From positions 1 through 43,457 of the forward strand of contig CAMDVD010000030.1 of assembly GCA_945878115.1 (NCBI GenBank): 43,457 nt of DNA, given 5' to 3'. The position numbers and the translations under genes were made by a program. This DNA is from Chitinophaga pinensis. GTDB taxonomy: Bacteria; Bacteroidota; Bacteroidia; Chitinophagales; Chitinophagaceae. The notes under the pieces are model-generated. The model saw only the letters and a list, made by a program, of their open reading frames with translations, did not search any database and had not been told where the DNA came from. Positions 18,801 to 28,573 of this stretch are shown here, one piece after another. The number at the start of each line of letters is the position of its first letter. Position 1 is the first letter of the stretch.

Positions 18801-21675
18801 CTATACCAAAGACGGTATCCCGAATCAATTTACAACTTCAGATTATTTTACTACACCATCTTTTTCTAATGGAGAATATCATTTTCTCGCAGTTACTGAT
18901 TCTACAGGATGCTCATTTGAAATAGATATTACCAAACAATTTAATGGAGATACATTGCACGTGCAAACGACTGAGCCACTGTATTCTTGTGATAGTAATA
19001 AAACTCTTATTCATTTTGATTTTCAAGGGAATAGTCCATGGACAATTTTTTATCTTGAAAATGGCATAAATAAACAGTTTCAAACTACACAAAATGCAGT
19101 AGATATTTATTTCTCCAATGGGACTTATCAATTTTTATCTTGCATCAATTCCTCCAGTTGTAGTTTGCCTTTAAATCTATTTTATACCTTCAATTTCGCG
19201 CCGTTGCAGGTAATTTTATCTAATGAAATATTCAATTGTTCGAGCAATTTAACAGATTTGCCATTTACATTCAATGGGAATAAACCCTTTACAGTTTCTT
19301 ATACAAAAAATGGAATTCCGAATCAATGGGTGAGTTCCAATTATTCTGCAATTGCTTCTTTTACAAATGGAGATTATTCTTTTAATACAGTAGTGGATTC
19401 TACTGGCTGTTCGGTTGATATCAATAGTGTAATGCAATTTAATAGGGATACATTACAGGTGCAAATGAGCCAAGCTTTGTATGATTGTGATAGCAATAAA
19501 AACCTTATTCATTTTGATTTTCAAGGCAATTCGCCATGGACGGTTTCTTATAACGAAAATGGAATGATCCAACAATTTCAAACGAATCAAAATTCAATAG
19601 ACAAATATTTTGGCAACGGTAATTTTAATTTTATGTACGTTACAGATAGTACTTCATGTAATTATAATTTGAATGTACAATATCTATTTAACAATACACC
19701 TTTAGCTGCAACTATTGTTCAACAATTGTATGATTGTGATTCAAATAAATATCGAATAGATTTTTCATTGGAAGGCAATGCGCCTTGGATTATAGAGTAT
19801 CAAAATGGATCTACTCTTTATCGAGATACAACTTGGGATGCTCTAGCAAAAATTTATTTGCAAAATGGGAATTGGACAATTAATTCTGTGCAAGATGCGA
19901 AACAATGTTCCATTCCGTTTGGAACAACCTTGACAGTAAATTATACACCTTTACAAGTCTTATTCGGTAATGCCGTTTATGATTGCGACTCAAATAAAAT
20001 GAAGGTGAATATAGCTTTACAAGGGAATGGGCCGTGGACTATGTACTATCAAAAGTTTGGCATGCAAAATATTATTGATTCTATACAAACTAGTATTTCT
20101 TCAAGTACATTTTATTATTCAATTGGAAGTTATTTTGTGTATCAAGTAGTAGATAATAATCAATGTTCTATAAACCCAAATTATTATACAACAAATAATC
20201 ATGTTGCATTGCAGGCACAAAAAATAAATACAAAGTATAATTGCGATTCTTCTAAATTGCAAATAGACTACGCGTTGACAGGTACTCCTCCGTTTAGCAT
20301 GCTGGTGAAAAATAATCTCACGAATCAATTTGACATAGTGACGGCAAACACCGGATCTATGCTGGTTTTATTGCCACCTGGGACCTTCACTATTTTTTCC
20401 ATTACAGACGCCAATTGTACCAAAATGATGAATGATACTATACAAAGTGATATCTTTCCACTGATCAGTCAAGTTAATGCCGGTATAATTGATTGTGATT
20501 CAGGTAAATCAAAGATTCAGTTTGTAACTACTTCGGGACTTAAGCCGTATGCATATAATTACTATGAGAATACGGTTTTAAAGAACTTTGTTTCTAATAC
20601 AGATACAGCTTCGATTTATGTAACGCCAGGCAATTATTTTATAGAAAAAATTACGGATGCAAATAATTGCCAGATTAGTTATAATCAAAATTATGTAGCA
20701 ACGTACACGCCTTCAACTTTTCAAGGCGTAACCCAAAAGTATTTGTGTGATAAAGATAGCACAGCTATCCACTTTGATATTCAACCCAATTCTAAGAATG
20801 TAGATCTTATATATACTTATAACCATATCGGATTGGATACCTTCAAAATTGCGAATCAGGAATCGATGCAGGCCAGCAATGGCTTATATCATTGGAATGC
20901 CATAGTGGATAGTAACGACTGTGTTTATGAAATAAGTGATTCGACCATCATATATAATAGACCAAATCATTTCCTGACCAATTCTATTGAATTGAATTGT
21001 GTAGATCAAGATTATATTTATCACATCGCTTTGCAAGGAAAGTCACCTTGGATACTCAATTATAATTTGAATAATGTATTTAATACAATGACTATTACAG
21101 ATTCAATCTTTGACTGGCACGTAGGAAGTGGTGATTATTATTTAATACAAACAAAAGATGCAAACCAATGCGATTACAAAATTGAGGAGAGAGATACTTT
21201 AATACATATCGCAGATATATATCCGATACTCACTGCAACACAAAGGCAACTGGAAACAATTCATGTTCCATATGCCTATTATTGGTATCGAAATAATGTA
21301 TTGATAGATTCACTTTCAACCTATTCCATAATGTCGTATGGAAGTGGTACTTACTACGTGGCCATTAAAGATAGTGCAGGTTGTATTTTTACATCGAATG
21401 CTGTGTCGTTAAATTATCCATCATTTGTAAGTCTTTTTCCCAATCCTACCTCTTCATTGGCCGTGATTACAATCGATGATGAAATTGTTGGACCATGGCA
21501 ATATTCGCTTTTGGATCTTTCAGGACATGTATTAATAACACAGGAAATGTTGAAGCCTTCTGTGGAATTGGATATGAAAAAGTATGCGGATGGACTATAT
21601 ACTGTGGCCATTCGTTATTCCAGTAAAAATAAACTGGGCATTCAAAAATATGCGCTTCCTTTACTAAAAAAATAA
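15862..21675 (+). CDS. Giant T9SS cargo: hydrolase-like head plus 17 Cys-containing repeats
   Basis: A 1937-residue secreted protein from the ATG at 15862, 4 nt after the glycosyltransferase gene. An in-frame TTG at 15847 lies upstream but ATG gives a clean signal peptide (MKKKIILFCLFSFIFQ, then HAQ). Residues about 50-365 look like an alpha/beta-hydrolase: nucleophile-type GLSNAG with Ser241, a possible acid at Asp314 ('GAGDGGG') and His346 in 'VGHTFP'. From Cys376 to about residue 1795 come 17 units of about 83 residues, each starting near '(Y/F)xC' and ending near 'DSxxC'. Two unit types alternate in the middle. The end (LFPNPTSSLAVI ... DGLYTVAI) is a T9SS type A sorting domain. The function is unknown. 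An adhesin or surface-enzyme role is likely from architecture only. It is apparently in one operon with sugar genes. Confidence 0.88.
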   Translation: MKKKIILFCLFSFIFQIEILHAQISPIEDIFNQDNYSFYSADSNNYIMNESFNYPVLTSMINTASPFNTQDFYADLSQVNADSNLHLMYGLHQQVPNHDSLYTECYFNFNYKNINSKWYAFYKKSIVDTNIAFLVVPGSGTFQSLKIAEGDPNNYHNLNGVVRDKCLQYGDFYVYSKINQEFRSFWRRNPIGGCQRLDYDYLTPYTDFNGKHWAANMYIELVAAVKALKKKYKRVFVLGLSNAGFPVLISGIYGEADGIGCAAGISTWSYNGFSLPNNENPYFSGILEQYSLDSIRTLVQKAQSRFLFSYGAGDGGGNANEHITHALQDSLNSPCNADFFYDFVGHTFPTVAYDSFFTKVIRTPKVDVQLVASSDCNADSAIIHIEYAGAFPLFYDLYYNNVFVRTDTLLTPTRDINIVNEGVYQLRNLVDSFAIPLCRTKEIHYLKKVNSTFSIVHNGYICSQQKDSMTLTIHGKSPFYYHWNDNGMLSYILSVDSVIGIKTGSGNYGILDIVDSNLCLTNVNHTFVTTIDTFHATIDSATYNCFANQNEIAFSLHGKKPFTMQYFIGTNFNTSTINNTQFLWTPNNGQYFIAAIHDSNNCSQLFNSVIEFNNQPLTCIMDTPVYSCDSAKYTSHFVCTGRPPFLVKYVENSVNKTLLSNTMQFDFVYQNGNTYFTEITDSNHCSTPLTGNYNVQAAHLISTMSSPQYNCDSNKTLIHFAFQGNSPWIVHYTENGINKEIQTSQNTLDKYFETGAYYFLTVNDSTGCSVLLNKYYTFFFHAINGSLSTEVFNCTTHLMEQDFILDGNKPFTVSYTQDGILNQFTTSNYSTTQSFVNGDYHFLTLTDSTGCLYNLNTSKQFNIDTLDTQLSTPMYVCDSNKTLIHFSFQGNAPWTVFYIENGINKQFQTTQNALDKYFDNGIYQFVSCQDITNCSISLNQFYNFSFHPLIANLPNEVFNCTTHLMEQSFSLDGNKPFAISYTKDGIPNQFTTSDYFTTPSFSNGEYHFLAVTDSTGCSFEIDITKQFNGDTLHVQTTEPLYSCDSNKTLIHFDFQGNSPWTIFYLENGINKQFQTTQNAVDIYFSNGTYQFLSCINSSSCSLPLNLFYTFNFAPLQVILSNEIFNCSSNLTDLPFTFNGNKPFTVSYTKNGIPNQWVSSNYSAIASFTNGDYSFNTVVDSTGCSVDINSVMQFNRDTLQVQMSQALYDCDSNKNLIHFDFQGNSPWTVSYNENGMIQQFQTNQNSIDKYFGNGNFNFMYVTDSTSCNYNLNVQYLFNNTPLAATIVQQLYDCDSNKYRIDFSLEGNAPWIIEYQNGSTLYRDTTWDALAKIYLQNGNWTINSVQDAKQCSIPFGTTLTVNYTPLQVLFGNAVYDCDSNKMKVNIALQGNGPWTMYYQKFGMQNIIDSIQTSISSSTFYYSIGSYFVYQVVDNNQCSINPNYYTTNNHVALQAQKINTKYNCDSSKLQIDYALTGTPPFSMLVKNNLTNQFDIVTANTGSMLVLLPPGTFTIFSITDANCTKMMNDTIQSDIFPLISQVNAGIIDCDSGKSKIQFVTTSGLKPYAYNYYENTVLKNFVSNTDTASIYVTPGNYFIEKITDANNCQISYNQNYVATYTPSTFQGVTQKYLCDKDSTAIHFDIQPNSKNVDLIYTYNHIGLDTFKIANQESMQASNGLYHWNAIVDSNDCVYEISDSTIIYNRPNHFLTNSIELNCVDQDYIYHIALQGKSPWILNYNLNNVFNTMTITDSIFDWHVGSGDYYLIQTKDANQCDYKIEERDTLIHIADIYPILTATQRQLETIHVPYAYYWYRNNVLIDSLSTYSIMSYGSGTYYVAIKDSAGCIFTSNAVSLNYPSFVSLFPNPTSSLAVITIDDEIVGPWQYSLLDLSGHVLITQEMLKPSVELDMKKYADGLYTVAIRYSSKNKLGIQKYALPLLKK
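17992..19488 (+). repeat. Tandem 498-bp super-repeat (two 249-bp units) inside the giant gene
   Basis: The Cys codon of the 'CDSNK' unit type occurs at 17992, 18490, 18988 and 19486. That of the 'FNC' unit type occurs at 18241, 18739 and 19237. Every step is exactly 498 bp within a type and 249 bp between types. Bases after each Cys codon are nearly the same (for example 'gatagtaataaaac'), so the A-B pair was duplicated as one block. Confidence 0.9.
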
Positions 21676-21679
21676 GCTT

Positions 21680-22510
21680 ATGCTAAACTTAGGAATATAT
21701 AATCAATTGACCATTTTACGAACCACGAGTGTCGGGATGTATTTAGGTGATGAAGATGGCAATGATGTATTATTACCCAATAAGTATATTCAAGAAATAT
21801 TTCAAGTAGGAGATGTAGTAGACGTATTTGTATATAAAGATTATGAACAAAGATGGATTGCAACCACCCTTAAACCTTATATAGAACTACATCAGTTTGC
21901 CTTTTTACGTGTGCGTGATGTTTCGCCAACAGGTGCTTTTCTAGAGTGGGGGTTAGAAAAAGATTTATTAGTTCCTTTTAAAGAACAAAATACGAAAATG
22001 CAAGCAAAACAAAGTTATGTGGTTTACTTATACAAGGATGAAAAGACAGAGCGCTTAGTTGCCTCATGTAAATTAAATCGTTTTTTGCAGAATGAAAATT
22101 TATCGATTAGTGCTGGTGAAGAAGTGGATTTGTTGGTGTTTGAAACCACTGCACTTGGTTTCAATGTTATCATCAATCAACAACATAAAGGGCTAATTTA
22201 TCACACAGAAATATTTCAACCTATACAAATTGGCGACCAGCTTAGAGGTTTCGTAAAATTAATTAGAGAAGATAACGGAATCGATATAAGCCTTCAACCT
22301 AAAGGAGTACAGCGTTTAGAAGAAGGAGCTGAAAAATTAATTAATTATCTAAAAAAGCATAAAGGCTTCATTCCATTAACAGATAAAAGTGAACCAGATG
22401 ATATTCTTAAATTACTACAAATGAGTAAGAAAAATTTCAAGAAATCATTGGGTATTTTGTACAAGCAAAGATTGGTTAGATTAGAAAATGATGGCACCTA
22501 TTTAGTGTAA
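21680..22510 (+). CDS. CvfB-like S1 RNA-binding protein
   Basis: A 276-residue protein beginning 4 nt after the giant gene. The N-terminal 'MYLGDEDGNDVLLPNKYI' and the S1-like segments 'AFLRVRDVSPTGAFLEWGLEKDLLVPF' and 'VIINQQHKGLIYHTEIFQ...GDQLRGFVKLI' match the CvfB/YitL family. The C-terminal 60 residues (IPLTDKSEPDDILKLLQMSKKNFKKSLG) form the family's winged-helix domain. CvfB in Staphylococcus aureus binds RNA and affects virulence gene expression. The role in Bacteroidota is not known. Tight linkage suggests co-transcription with the operon upstream, though that may be chance since the family is widespread. Confidence 0.88.
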   Translation: MLNLGIYNQLTILRTTSVGMYLGDEDGNDVLLPNKYIQEIFQVGDVVDVFVYKDYEQRWIATTLKPYIELHQFAFLRVRDVSPTGAFLEWGLEKDLLVPFKEQNTKMQAKQSYVVYLYKDEKTERLVASCKLNRFLQNENLSISAGEEVDLLVFETTALGFNVIINQQHKGLIYHTEIFQPIQIGDQLRGFVKLIREDNGIDISLQPKGVQRLEEGAEKLINYLKKHKGFIPLTDKSEPDDILKLLQMSKKNFKKSLGILYKQRLVRLENDGTYLV

Positions 22511-22614
22511 TCAGAACAAATGAAAAAAATGTAAACAGTATTCTTTTCTAACCATTCCATCATTCATGCCGTCTTGTTTTTCAGTTAAATAGTTCATTCA
22601 TTAATCGAAAACAC

Positions 22615-24167
22615 ATGAAGCATTTTTTTTATTGTATTTTATTTTTTAGTGCTTTCACGATGAAGGCTCAATCTCCTTTAGATATTACTTTTGGAAATAA
22701 TGGAATTGCATTATTTCCCGATTTTTATGCCAACCATGGCGTATCTGTTGGTATGCAATCAGATGGTAAAATACTTTGTTATTATACAAGTTCTGTAAGT
22801 TGTTTTGGGCATTATATTTTTAGAATGATGCCTAATGGTGCGATTGACACAACATTTGATCCGTCATCGAGTTATCATACAACACCGAATTATGTAAAGG
22901 GGGTTTTTTATAGCAGTGGATCTGGCTTACCCAGCCCAGGTCAAACATTTATTCGGTAAACGCTTGGAGGAGATATTCTGGTTGGAATAAGCCCTTATTC
23001 CATTGTAAAAATAAAAACAAATGGATTGGTGGATTCTAGTTTTGGCAATTATCCTAATGTACCTGGCTATGCAAATTTGAATATCCATAACTCAACTCCT
23101 GTTATGAATGTGTTTTACGATTTTTATGAGGACCCAACAGGAGCATATTATTATGCTTGCCCAAATACTAACCAAGATAGCTTATTGATAGGCAAAACAT
23201 TTACAAATGGACAACTCGATAATAGTTATGGAATCAATGGCATAAAATCCATTCCATTTAATTCGAGCGCTTTTGGCGGCGCTGTTTCGCTATCGGGTGC
23301 TAATTTTTCGAGCACTGGCGACATATTTATCTTTGGTCATACATACAATGGGGCAGCTGGTAACAATGCTTGTTTGGCCAAATATAATCTGGCTGGCAAT
23401 TTACAAACTTCCTTTGGGACTAATGGAGTCGTTATCAAAGACTTTGCTTTTGATGAAGCTTTCAGTGGACTTACACAATCGTCAAATGGCGATTTGTTTG
23501 TGAATGGATTTACTTCTTCACCTGCTGATATTTACTCACTCAAATTAAATAGTTCGGGTATTATGGATATGGCATTTGGATCTTCTGGGAAGAAATCTTA
23601 TCCTTATCCTTCAACAGCAATCAATACACCAATAGTTAATGGTATACCATTTGCTTTCAACACACCACTATATACAACAGTGAGCTATACACCAAGTTTT
23701 ATGGTTTGGAATCAGAATTATCAATCTATTACAAATACAGGATTGGATAATACGCAATTTGGAACAAATGGCACCTGGAATCCAGGGGTTAATTATCGAA
23801 TAGATCAAATGATTAGTCAACCAGATGGGAAAATTATTTGTCTTGGCTCAGATAGCGCACATGCAAGGGTTCTACGTTATGTATCGAATAAGCCAAATGG
23901 AATGTTTGATATGTCAATTCAAAAATTGAATATTTGGCAAAATGATCATCAAGTTTTTATTACTTCAAATGGGAATAAGAAATTCAGTATTAGTAAGGCA
24001 CAAATTAGTTCAATGGAGGGGAAGTTAGTATATGTTTAGACATAAATAATTTGCCAAAACAACTGGATAAGCAAGTGTTGCAATTGCCAGAGAATCTAGT
24101 TAGAGGTATCTATATTTTATCTCTGAAATTTGGAAATGAAGTACAGAATTTGAAAATTCAATTATAA
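22615..24167 (+). pseudogene. Broken delta-60-repeat beta-propeller T9SS protein gene
   Basis: The frame starts with a signal peptide (MKHFFYCILFFSAFTMKAQ) and carries beta-propeller repeats of the type '(S/P)DGKIL ... DTTFG'. A TAA at 22957-22959 interrupts it, yet the same frame continues directly with 'TLGGDILVGISPYSIVKI' and more repeats to 24039. There it stops after 'SSMEGKLVYV'. In the next frame, from 24036, the sequence continues as 'LDINNLPKQLDKQVLQ' and 'LVRGIYILSLKFGNEVQ' to a TAA at 24165-24167, which restores a T9SS type A tail. So there is one nonsense change (perhaps CAA to TAA) and one lost T in the run at 24035-24037. It is likely a recent pseudogene. Two sequencing errors or recoding are alternatives. 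Confidence 0.85.
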
Positions 24168-24423
24168 AAAATAGGGATAAAATTTTTAAAAAGGGCACGA
24201 ATTAGCTTAAAGGAGAAGCTTTTGCATAAGTTCCCATGACAACAATTTAAATCAATATTTATTCATTTTTAAGCGAATATTATGGATGCTGATCTACCTA
24301 CTAAGTTGTTTTTAGTAAGAGTTTTTAGGGGCAAAATTGAATTAATGGGGTATCGTGTTTTAGTACTTTTTCATTTCAAATAAACTAATTGTATACTACT
24401 TTTTACTATGCGGAAATTATGCG

Positions 24424-24431
24424 TATATTTG
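24424..24431 (+). promoter_or_regulatory. -7 element TATATTTG ahead of gyrA
   Basis: TATATTTG matches TAnnTTTG. A T-rich CTTTTT stretch at 24399-24404 lies 19 nt upstream as a poor -33. The expected start of transcription is about 10 nt before the ATG at 24448, which gives a very short leader. Confidence 0.5.
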
Positions 24432-24447
24432 GCATTCATTTTAATAC

Positions 24448-27099
24448 ATGGATAACGAAATACTAGACCCAATTGAGGGTGAAGGCCCACAAAGAGATAG
24501 AATAATACAAGTCAACATCGAAGAGCAAATGAAATCCTGTTACATAGATTATTCTATGTCAGTGATTGTTGGTCGTGCTTTGCCAGATGTTAGAGATGGT
24601 CTCAAACCTGTTCATAGACGCGTTTTATACGGTATGAATGAACTAGGAAATACATTTAATAAACCACATAAAAAGTCCGCTCGTATTGTAGGGGAAGTAC
24701 TGGGAAAGTATCACCCACATGGTGATAGTAGTGTGTATGATACAATGGTTCGTATGGCTCAGCCTTGGAGTTTGCGCTATATGTTGATTGACGGACAAGG
24801 GAATTTTGGTTCTGTTGATGGTGATAGTCCAGCAGCCATGCGTTATACTGAGGTGCGCTTTCAAAAAATTGCTGAAGCAATGTTGGAAGATTTAGATAAA
24901 GACACAGTTGATTTTCAAAATAATTTTGATGATACTTTAAAGGAGCCAACCGTAATGCCAACGCGTATACCGCAGCTTATCGTCAACGGTGCAACAGGTA
25001 TTGCCGTTGGGATGGCAACCAATATGGTCCCTCATAATTTAAGTGAAACTATAGATGCAATTTGTGCTTATATAGATGATCGAGACATTACGATTGAAGG
25101 AATCATGAAACATATCAAAGCACCAGATTTCCCTACTGGTGGAATAATTTATGGGATGGAAGGTGTGAGACAAGGCTTTGAAACTGGTCGTGGAAGGGTT
25201 GTTGTTCGTGGTAGAGTGAATATCGAAACGGGTAAGAATAATAGAGAAAGTATTATTATTTATGAATTACCTTATCAAGTAAATAAAGCTATTTTACACC
25301 AAAAAATTGCACAACTAGTAAATGATAAAATCATTGAAGGCGTAAGTGATGTGAGAGATGAAAGTGATAGAGATGGTATGCGTTTGGTGGTTGATTTGAA
25401 AAATAATGCGATCGCGAATGTGATTGTGAATCAGTTATATAAATTCACCGAATTACAAACCTCTTTTGGTATCAATAATGTAGCGCTAGTAGCTGGCCGT
25501 CCTCGTATTTTAAATATGAAGGACTTAATTGTGGAGTTTGTTAAATTTCGACATGAGGTTGTTGTTAGAAGGGCGAATTTTGAGTTAAGAAAGGCAGAAG
25601 AACGAGCACATATATTACAAGGCTACTTAATTGCTTTAGATAATTTAGATGCTGTTATAAAATTAATTCGGGAGTCAGCAAGTCCAGAAATTGCGAAAGA
25701 AGGTTTGATGGCTAATTTTGATTTGAGCGAAATTCAATCAAAAGCCATACTAGAACTTCGTCTACAACGATTGACTGGCATGGAGAGAGAAAAAATTCAT
25801 CAAGAATATGCCGAAATTATGGGCATTATTCGCCATCTGCAAGAATTGTTGAGTAATGAAGGCATGCGTTTCGACTTAATAAAAAATGAAATGCACGAAG
25901 TGAAAAAGAAGTTTGGTGATGAACGTAGAACCCATATCGAATATCTAGCCACGGATATTAGTATGGAAGATTTAATAGAAGATGAAGATGTAGTAATTAC
26001 CATATCACATTTAGGGTATATTAAAAGAACATCTGCAACCGAATATCGCACACAACGAAGAGGTGGGAGAGGGGCAATGGCCAGTAAGACAAGAGAAGAA
26101 GACTATATCGATCAATTGTTTATAGCTTCGACACATGCTTCGCTTTTGTTTTTTACAGACAAAGGTCGTTGCTATTGGCTTAAAGTATATGAAATTCCGG
26201 AAGGAGAGAAGAATAGTAAAGGTAGAGCCATTCAAAATTTGTTACAACTGCCTCCTGATGAAAAGATCAAGACTATCATCAATGTCAAAAATTTGACGAA
26301 TGAAGAATATATCAACAATCATTTCATCGTATTATGCACAAAACAAGGTATTGTAAAGAAAACCAGATTAAAAGAATTTTCAAGACCACGACAAAATGGG
26401 GTTAATGCAATATCTATCAATGAAGGAGATACTTTACTAGATGCTTCCTTAACGGATGGAAATAGTTTCATGATGATGGCAATAAAATCAGGAAGAGCCA
26501 TACGTTTTCCTGAAGAAAAAGTACGACCAACTGGACGTGGCGCTATAGGAGTATCTGGTATTGATGTGGATGACACAAATGATGAAGTAATTGGAATGCT
26601 TTGTGTGAACAAAGAAGATAAAACTAAAACAATATTGGTGGTCAGTGAAAAAGGAATCGGTAAACGAACACCGCTGGACGAATGGAACGAAGAAACCAAG
26701 GAATGGGAAGAGGTATACAGAATTACCAATCGTGGCGGTAAAGGTGTAAAAACTCTAAATGTGACGGAGAAAACGGGTAAGCTGATTGGCTTCTTGGCAG
26801 TGGATGAAACAGATGATTTATTTATTACTTGTGTATCGGGTGTTACCATTCGCACACATGTTAAAAATATACGAGCCGCTGGTCGAGCTACACAAGGTGT
26901 GAAACTAATCAACTTAGATGAAGGTGACCAAATAGCTGCAGTTGCTCGAATTGCAGACCAAGAAGAGGATGAGGAAGCAATAGTAGATGTCGATAATGAT
27001 TCACAGGATCCATCTACTGAAACAAACAATGACGAAAATAAAGAATTACCAAATAATACAAACGATTCAATAACCGATAACGAAACGCCAACCGCATAA
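24448..27099 (+). CDS. gyrA: DNA gyrase subunit A
   Basis: The 883-residue breakage-reunion subunit of gyrase, which introduces negative supercoils with GyrB. It shows the start pattern '[23 protein letters not shown]', the quinolone-region residues Ser94 and Asp98 (equivalent to E. coli Ser83 and Asp87, both wild type), the catalytic Tyr133 in 'AAMRYTEVR', and the GyrA box QRRGGRG at about 536-542, which separates it from ParC. The C-terminal beta-pinwheel is complete and ends in a strongly acidic Asn/Asp/Glu-rich tail of about 45 residues. The TPR gene follows after 22 nt. Confidence 0.98.
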   Translation: MDNEILDPIEGEGPQRDRIIQVNIEEQMKSCYIDYSMSVIVGRALPDVRDGLKPVHRRVLYGMNELGNTFNKPHKKSARIVGEVLGKYHPHGDSSVYDTMVRMAQPWSLRYMLIDGQGNFGSVDGDSPAAMRYTEVRFQKIAEAMLEDLDKDTVDFQNNFDDTLKEPTVMPTRIPQLIVNGATGIAVGMATNMVPHNLSETIDAICAYIDDRDITIEGIMKHIKAPDFPTGGIIYGMEGVRQGFETGRGRVVVRGRVNIETGKNNRESIIIYELPYQVNKAILHQKIAQLVNDKIIEGVSDVRDESDRDGMRLVVDLKNNAIANVIVNQLYKFTELQTSFGINNVALVAGRPRILNMKDLIVEFVKFRHEVVVRRANFELRKAEERAHILQGYLIALDNLDAVIKLIRESASPEIAKEGLMANFDLSEIQSKAILELRLQRLTGMEREKIHQEYAEIMGIIRHLQELLSNEGMRFDLIKNEMHEVKKKFGDERRTHIEYLATDISMEDLIEDEDVVITISHLGYIKRTSATEYRTQRRGGRGAMASKTREEDYIDQLFIASTHASLLFFTDKGRCYWLKVYEIPEGEKNSKGRAIQNLLQLPPDEKIKTIINVKNLTNEEYINNHFIVLCTKQGIVKKTRLKEFSRPRQNGVNAISINEGDTLLDASLTDGNSFMMMAIKSGRAIRFPEEKVRPTGRGAIGVSGIDVDDTNDEVIGMLCVNKEDKTKTILVVSEKGIGKRTPLDEWNEETKEWEEVYRITNRGGKGVKTLNVTEKTGKLIGFLAVDETDDLFITCVSGVTIRTHVKNIRAAGRATQGVKLINLDEGDQIAAVARIADQEEDEEAIVDVDNDSQDPSTETNNDENKELPNNTNDSITDNETPTA

Positions 27100-27121
27100 T
27101 TTCGTTCATAAAACAACAAAA

Positions 27122-28441
27122 ATGAAAAAAGTACTTTTATTGATTACATTGTTCATAGGAACATGGAGTGTAAACGCACAAAAAGCAAATATTCAAAGCG
27201 CAATTAATTATTTAAAAGATAATGATATTGCGAATGCCAAAAAAATGGTAGATGAAGCCACCCAAAGTGAATCTACAAAAAATAACGCAAAAGCATGGTT
27301 GCTAAAAGCAGTTATCTATCAAGCCATTGCAACGCCAAAGGAATTCATGCCACAGTTGAATTTTATTTTGAATGAAACACCATACATTTTGGATTTAAGT
27401 GCTGCAAATGCCTTGAAAGCAAGCGAACCAAACGCCAATGAATTGTCTTGTGCAGCTTATAAGAAATCTATCGAGTTAGATCCAAAATATAGTAAGGAAG
27501 AATTGTCTCCATTGTTATCTACTTTAGTGTTGGTTAATTTCAATCAAGGAATTACCAATATGAATGATAGCAAGTTTGCAGACGCATTCCGAGTTTTTGA
27601 ATTTATTGGTGGACTAGCAGCTGCGGATTTTCAGAATATCTGGAAGGGAAATGGACAAATGGATACTGTATTTGCTAATTCCAAATTGTATCAAGCAAAC
27701 AGTGCTTATCAAATTGGAAAGGAAGAAGAAGCATTGCCAATTTTTGAAGAATGTATAAAAAATCCAATTACCCAAACCCCTGACTTGTATATCATGATTT
27801 CTGATATTTATGAAAAAAAGAATAATGAAGAGAAATGGACGGAAGTAATGAAATCTGCAAAAGCTAAATACCCAAAGGATAAACGCATATTAAATAATGA
27901 AATAAATTATTATCTAAAAACAGGAAAGGCTGAACAATGTATTGCAAAATTAAAGGAAGGCATTGCCGCTGAACCAGCAAAAGCGGACTTGTATGTCATA
28001 TTAGGTCAAACTTATTATAATATGGCTAATCCTGTAGATAAGTCTGGAAAGCCAATGGCAAAAGCAGCAAATGCAAAAGAACTAGAAGGGAATGCTCTGA
28101 CAAATTATACAAAAGCGGCAGAGTTAGATCCTAAAAATGCGTATACGCAATTTTATATTGGGCTTTATCATTTCAATCATGCAAAAGAAGCTACAGATGA
28201 AATTAATAAGGAAACAGATGATAAAAAGTATGCAGCCTTAGTGCCTGGTCGTGATGCAATTATTGCCAAGGGATTGCCCTATTTGGAAAAAGCCCGTTCT
28301 CTATTAGATGCGGAAGGATTGAATGATAGCAATAAAGGAATGTATAAACAAATTTTGCAAGGATTAATGCAATCCTTTTCTATAACAGGTAAAACCGAAA
28401 AGAGTACGGAGATTCAAAATGCATTGGATAAATTGAATTAA
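27122..28441 (+). CDS. Secreted tetratricopeptide-repeat protein
   Basis: A 439-residue protein with a signal peptide (MKKVLLLITLFIGTWSVNAQ) followed by TPR-like helical pairs, for example 'AWLLKAVIYQAIA', 'SKLYQANSAYQIGKEEEALPIFEECI', 'DLYVILGQTYYNMA' and 'NALTNYTKAAELDPKNAYTQFYIGLYHF'. It has no T9SS tail and no lipobox, so a periplasmic location is likely. TPRs bind protein partners. No specific function can be given. It is 22 nt downstream of gyrA and probably shares its transcript. A TPR gene next to gyrA recurs in this phylum as far as I recall. Confidence 0.85.
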   Translation: MKKVLLLITLFIGTWSVNAQKANIQSAINYLKDNDIANAKKMVDEATQSESTKNNAKAWLLKAVIYQAIATPKEFMPQLNFILNETPYILDLSAANALKASEPNANELSCAAYKKSIELDPKYSKEELSPLLSTLVLVNFNQGITNMNDSKFADAFRVFEFIGGLAAADFQNIWKGNGQMDTVFANSKLYQANSAYQIGKEEEALPIFEECIKNPITQTPDLYIMISDIYEKKNNEEKWTEVMKSAKAKYPKDKRILNNEINYYLKTGKAEQCIAKLKEGIAAEPAKADLYVILGQTYYNMANPVDKSGKPMAKAANAKELEGNALTNYTKAAELDPKNAYTQFYIGLYHFNHAKEATDEINKETDDKKYAALVPGRDAIIAKGLPYLEKARSLLDAEGLNDSNKGMYKQILQGLMQSFSITGKTEKSTEIQNALDKLN

Positions 28442-28548
28442 TCCTAAAATTTTGTTCGTTTTAAGGGTAGAAAGCTATCTTTTTATCACAAATGAATAAA
28501 ATATTCAAATTATATCAAAAAATAGAAACAAATTCCAAATAATATCTA

Positions 28549-28556
28549 TACCTTTG
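28549..28556 (+). promoter_or_regulatory. -7 element TACCTTTG of the infA-rplQ operon
   Basis: TACCTTTG followed by CAC matches TAnnTTTG and equals the -7 core of both rRNA promoters at 42757 and 42901. It lies 17 nt before the infA ATG. No clear -33 is seen 19-20 nt upstream. Confidence 0.6.
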
Positions 28557-28573
28557 CACCTCTTAAAATAAAT

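Noticed and set aside
17705-21235. Possibility of a CRISPR or DNA-level satellite array in the giant gene
   Set aside because: The repeats are in phase with one long reading frame, have multiples of three (249 bp) and diverge as protein domains, so they are coding repeats.
26319-27119. 266-codon minus-strand open frame
   Set aside because: It is antisense to the 3' third of gyrA. The Ser/Thr/Phe-rich product is a codon-bias shadow with no domain.
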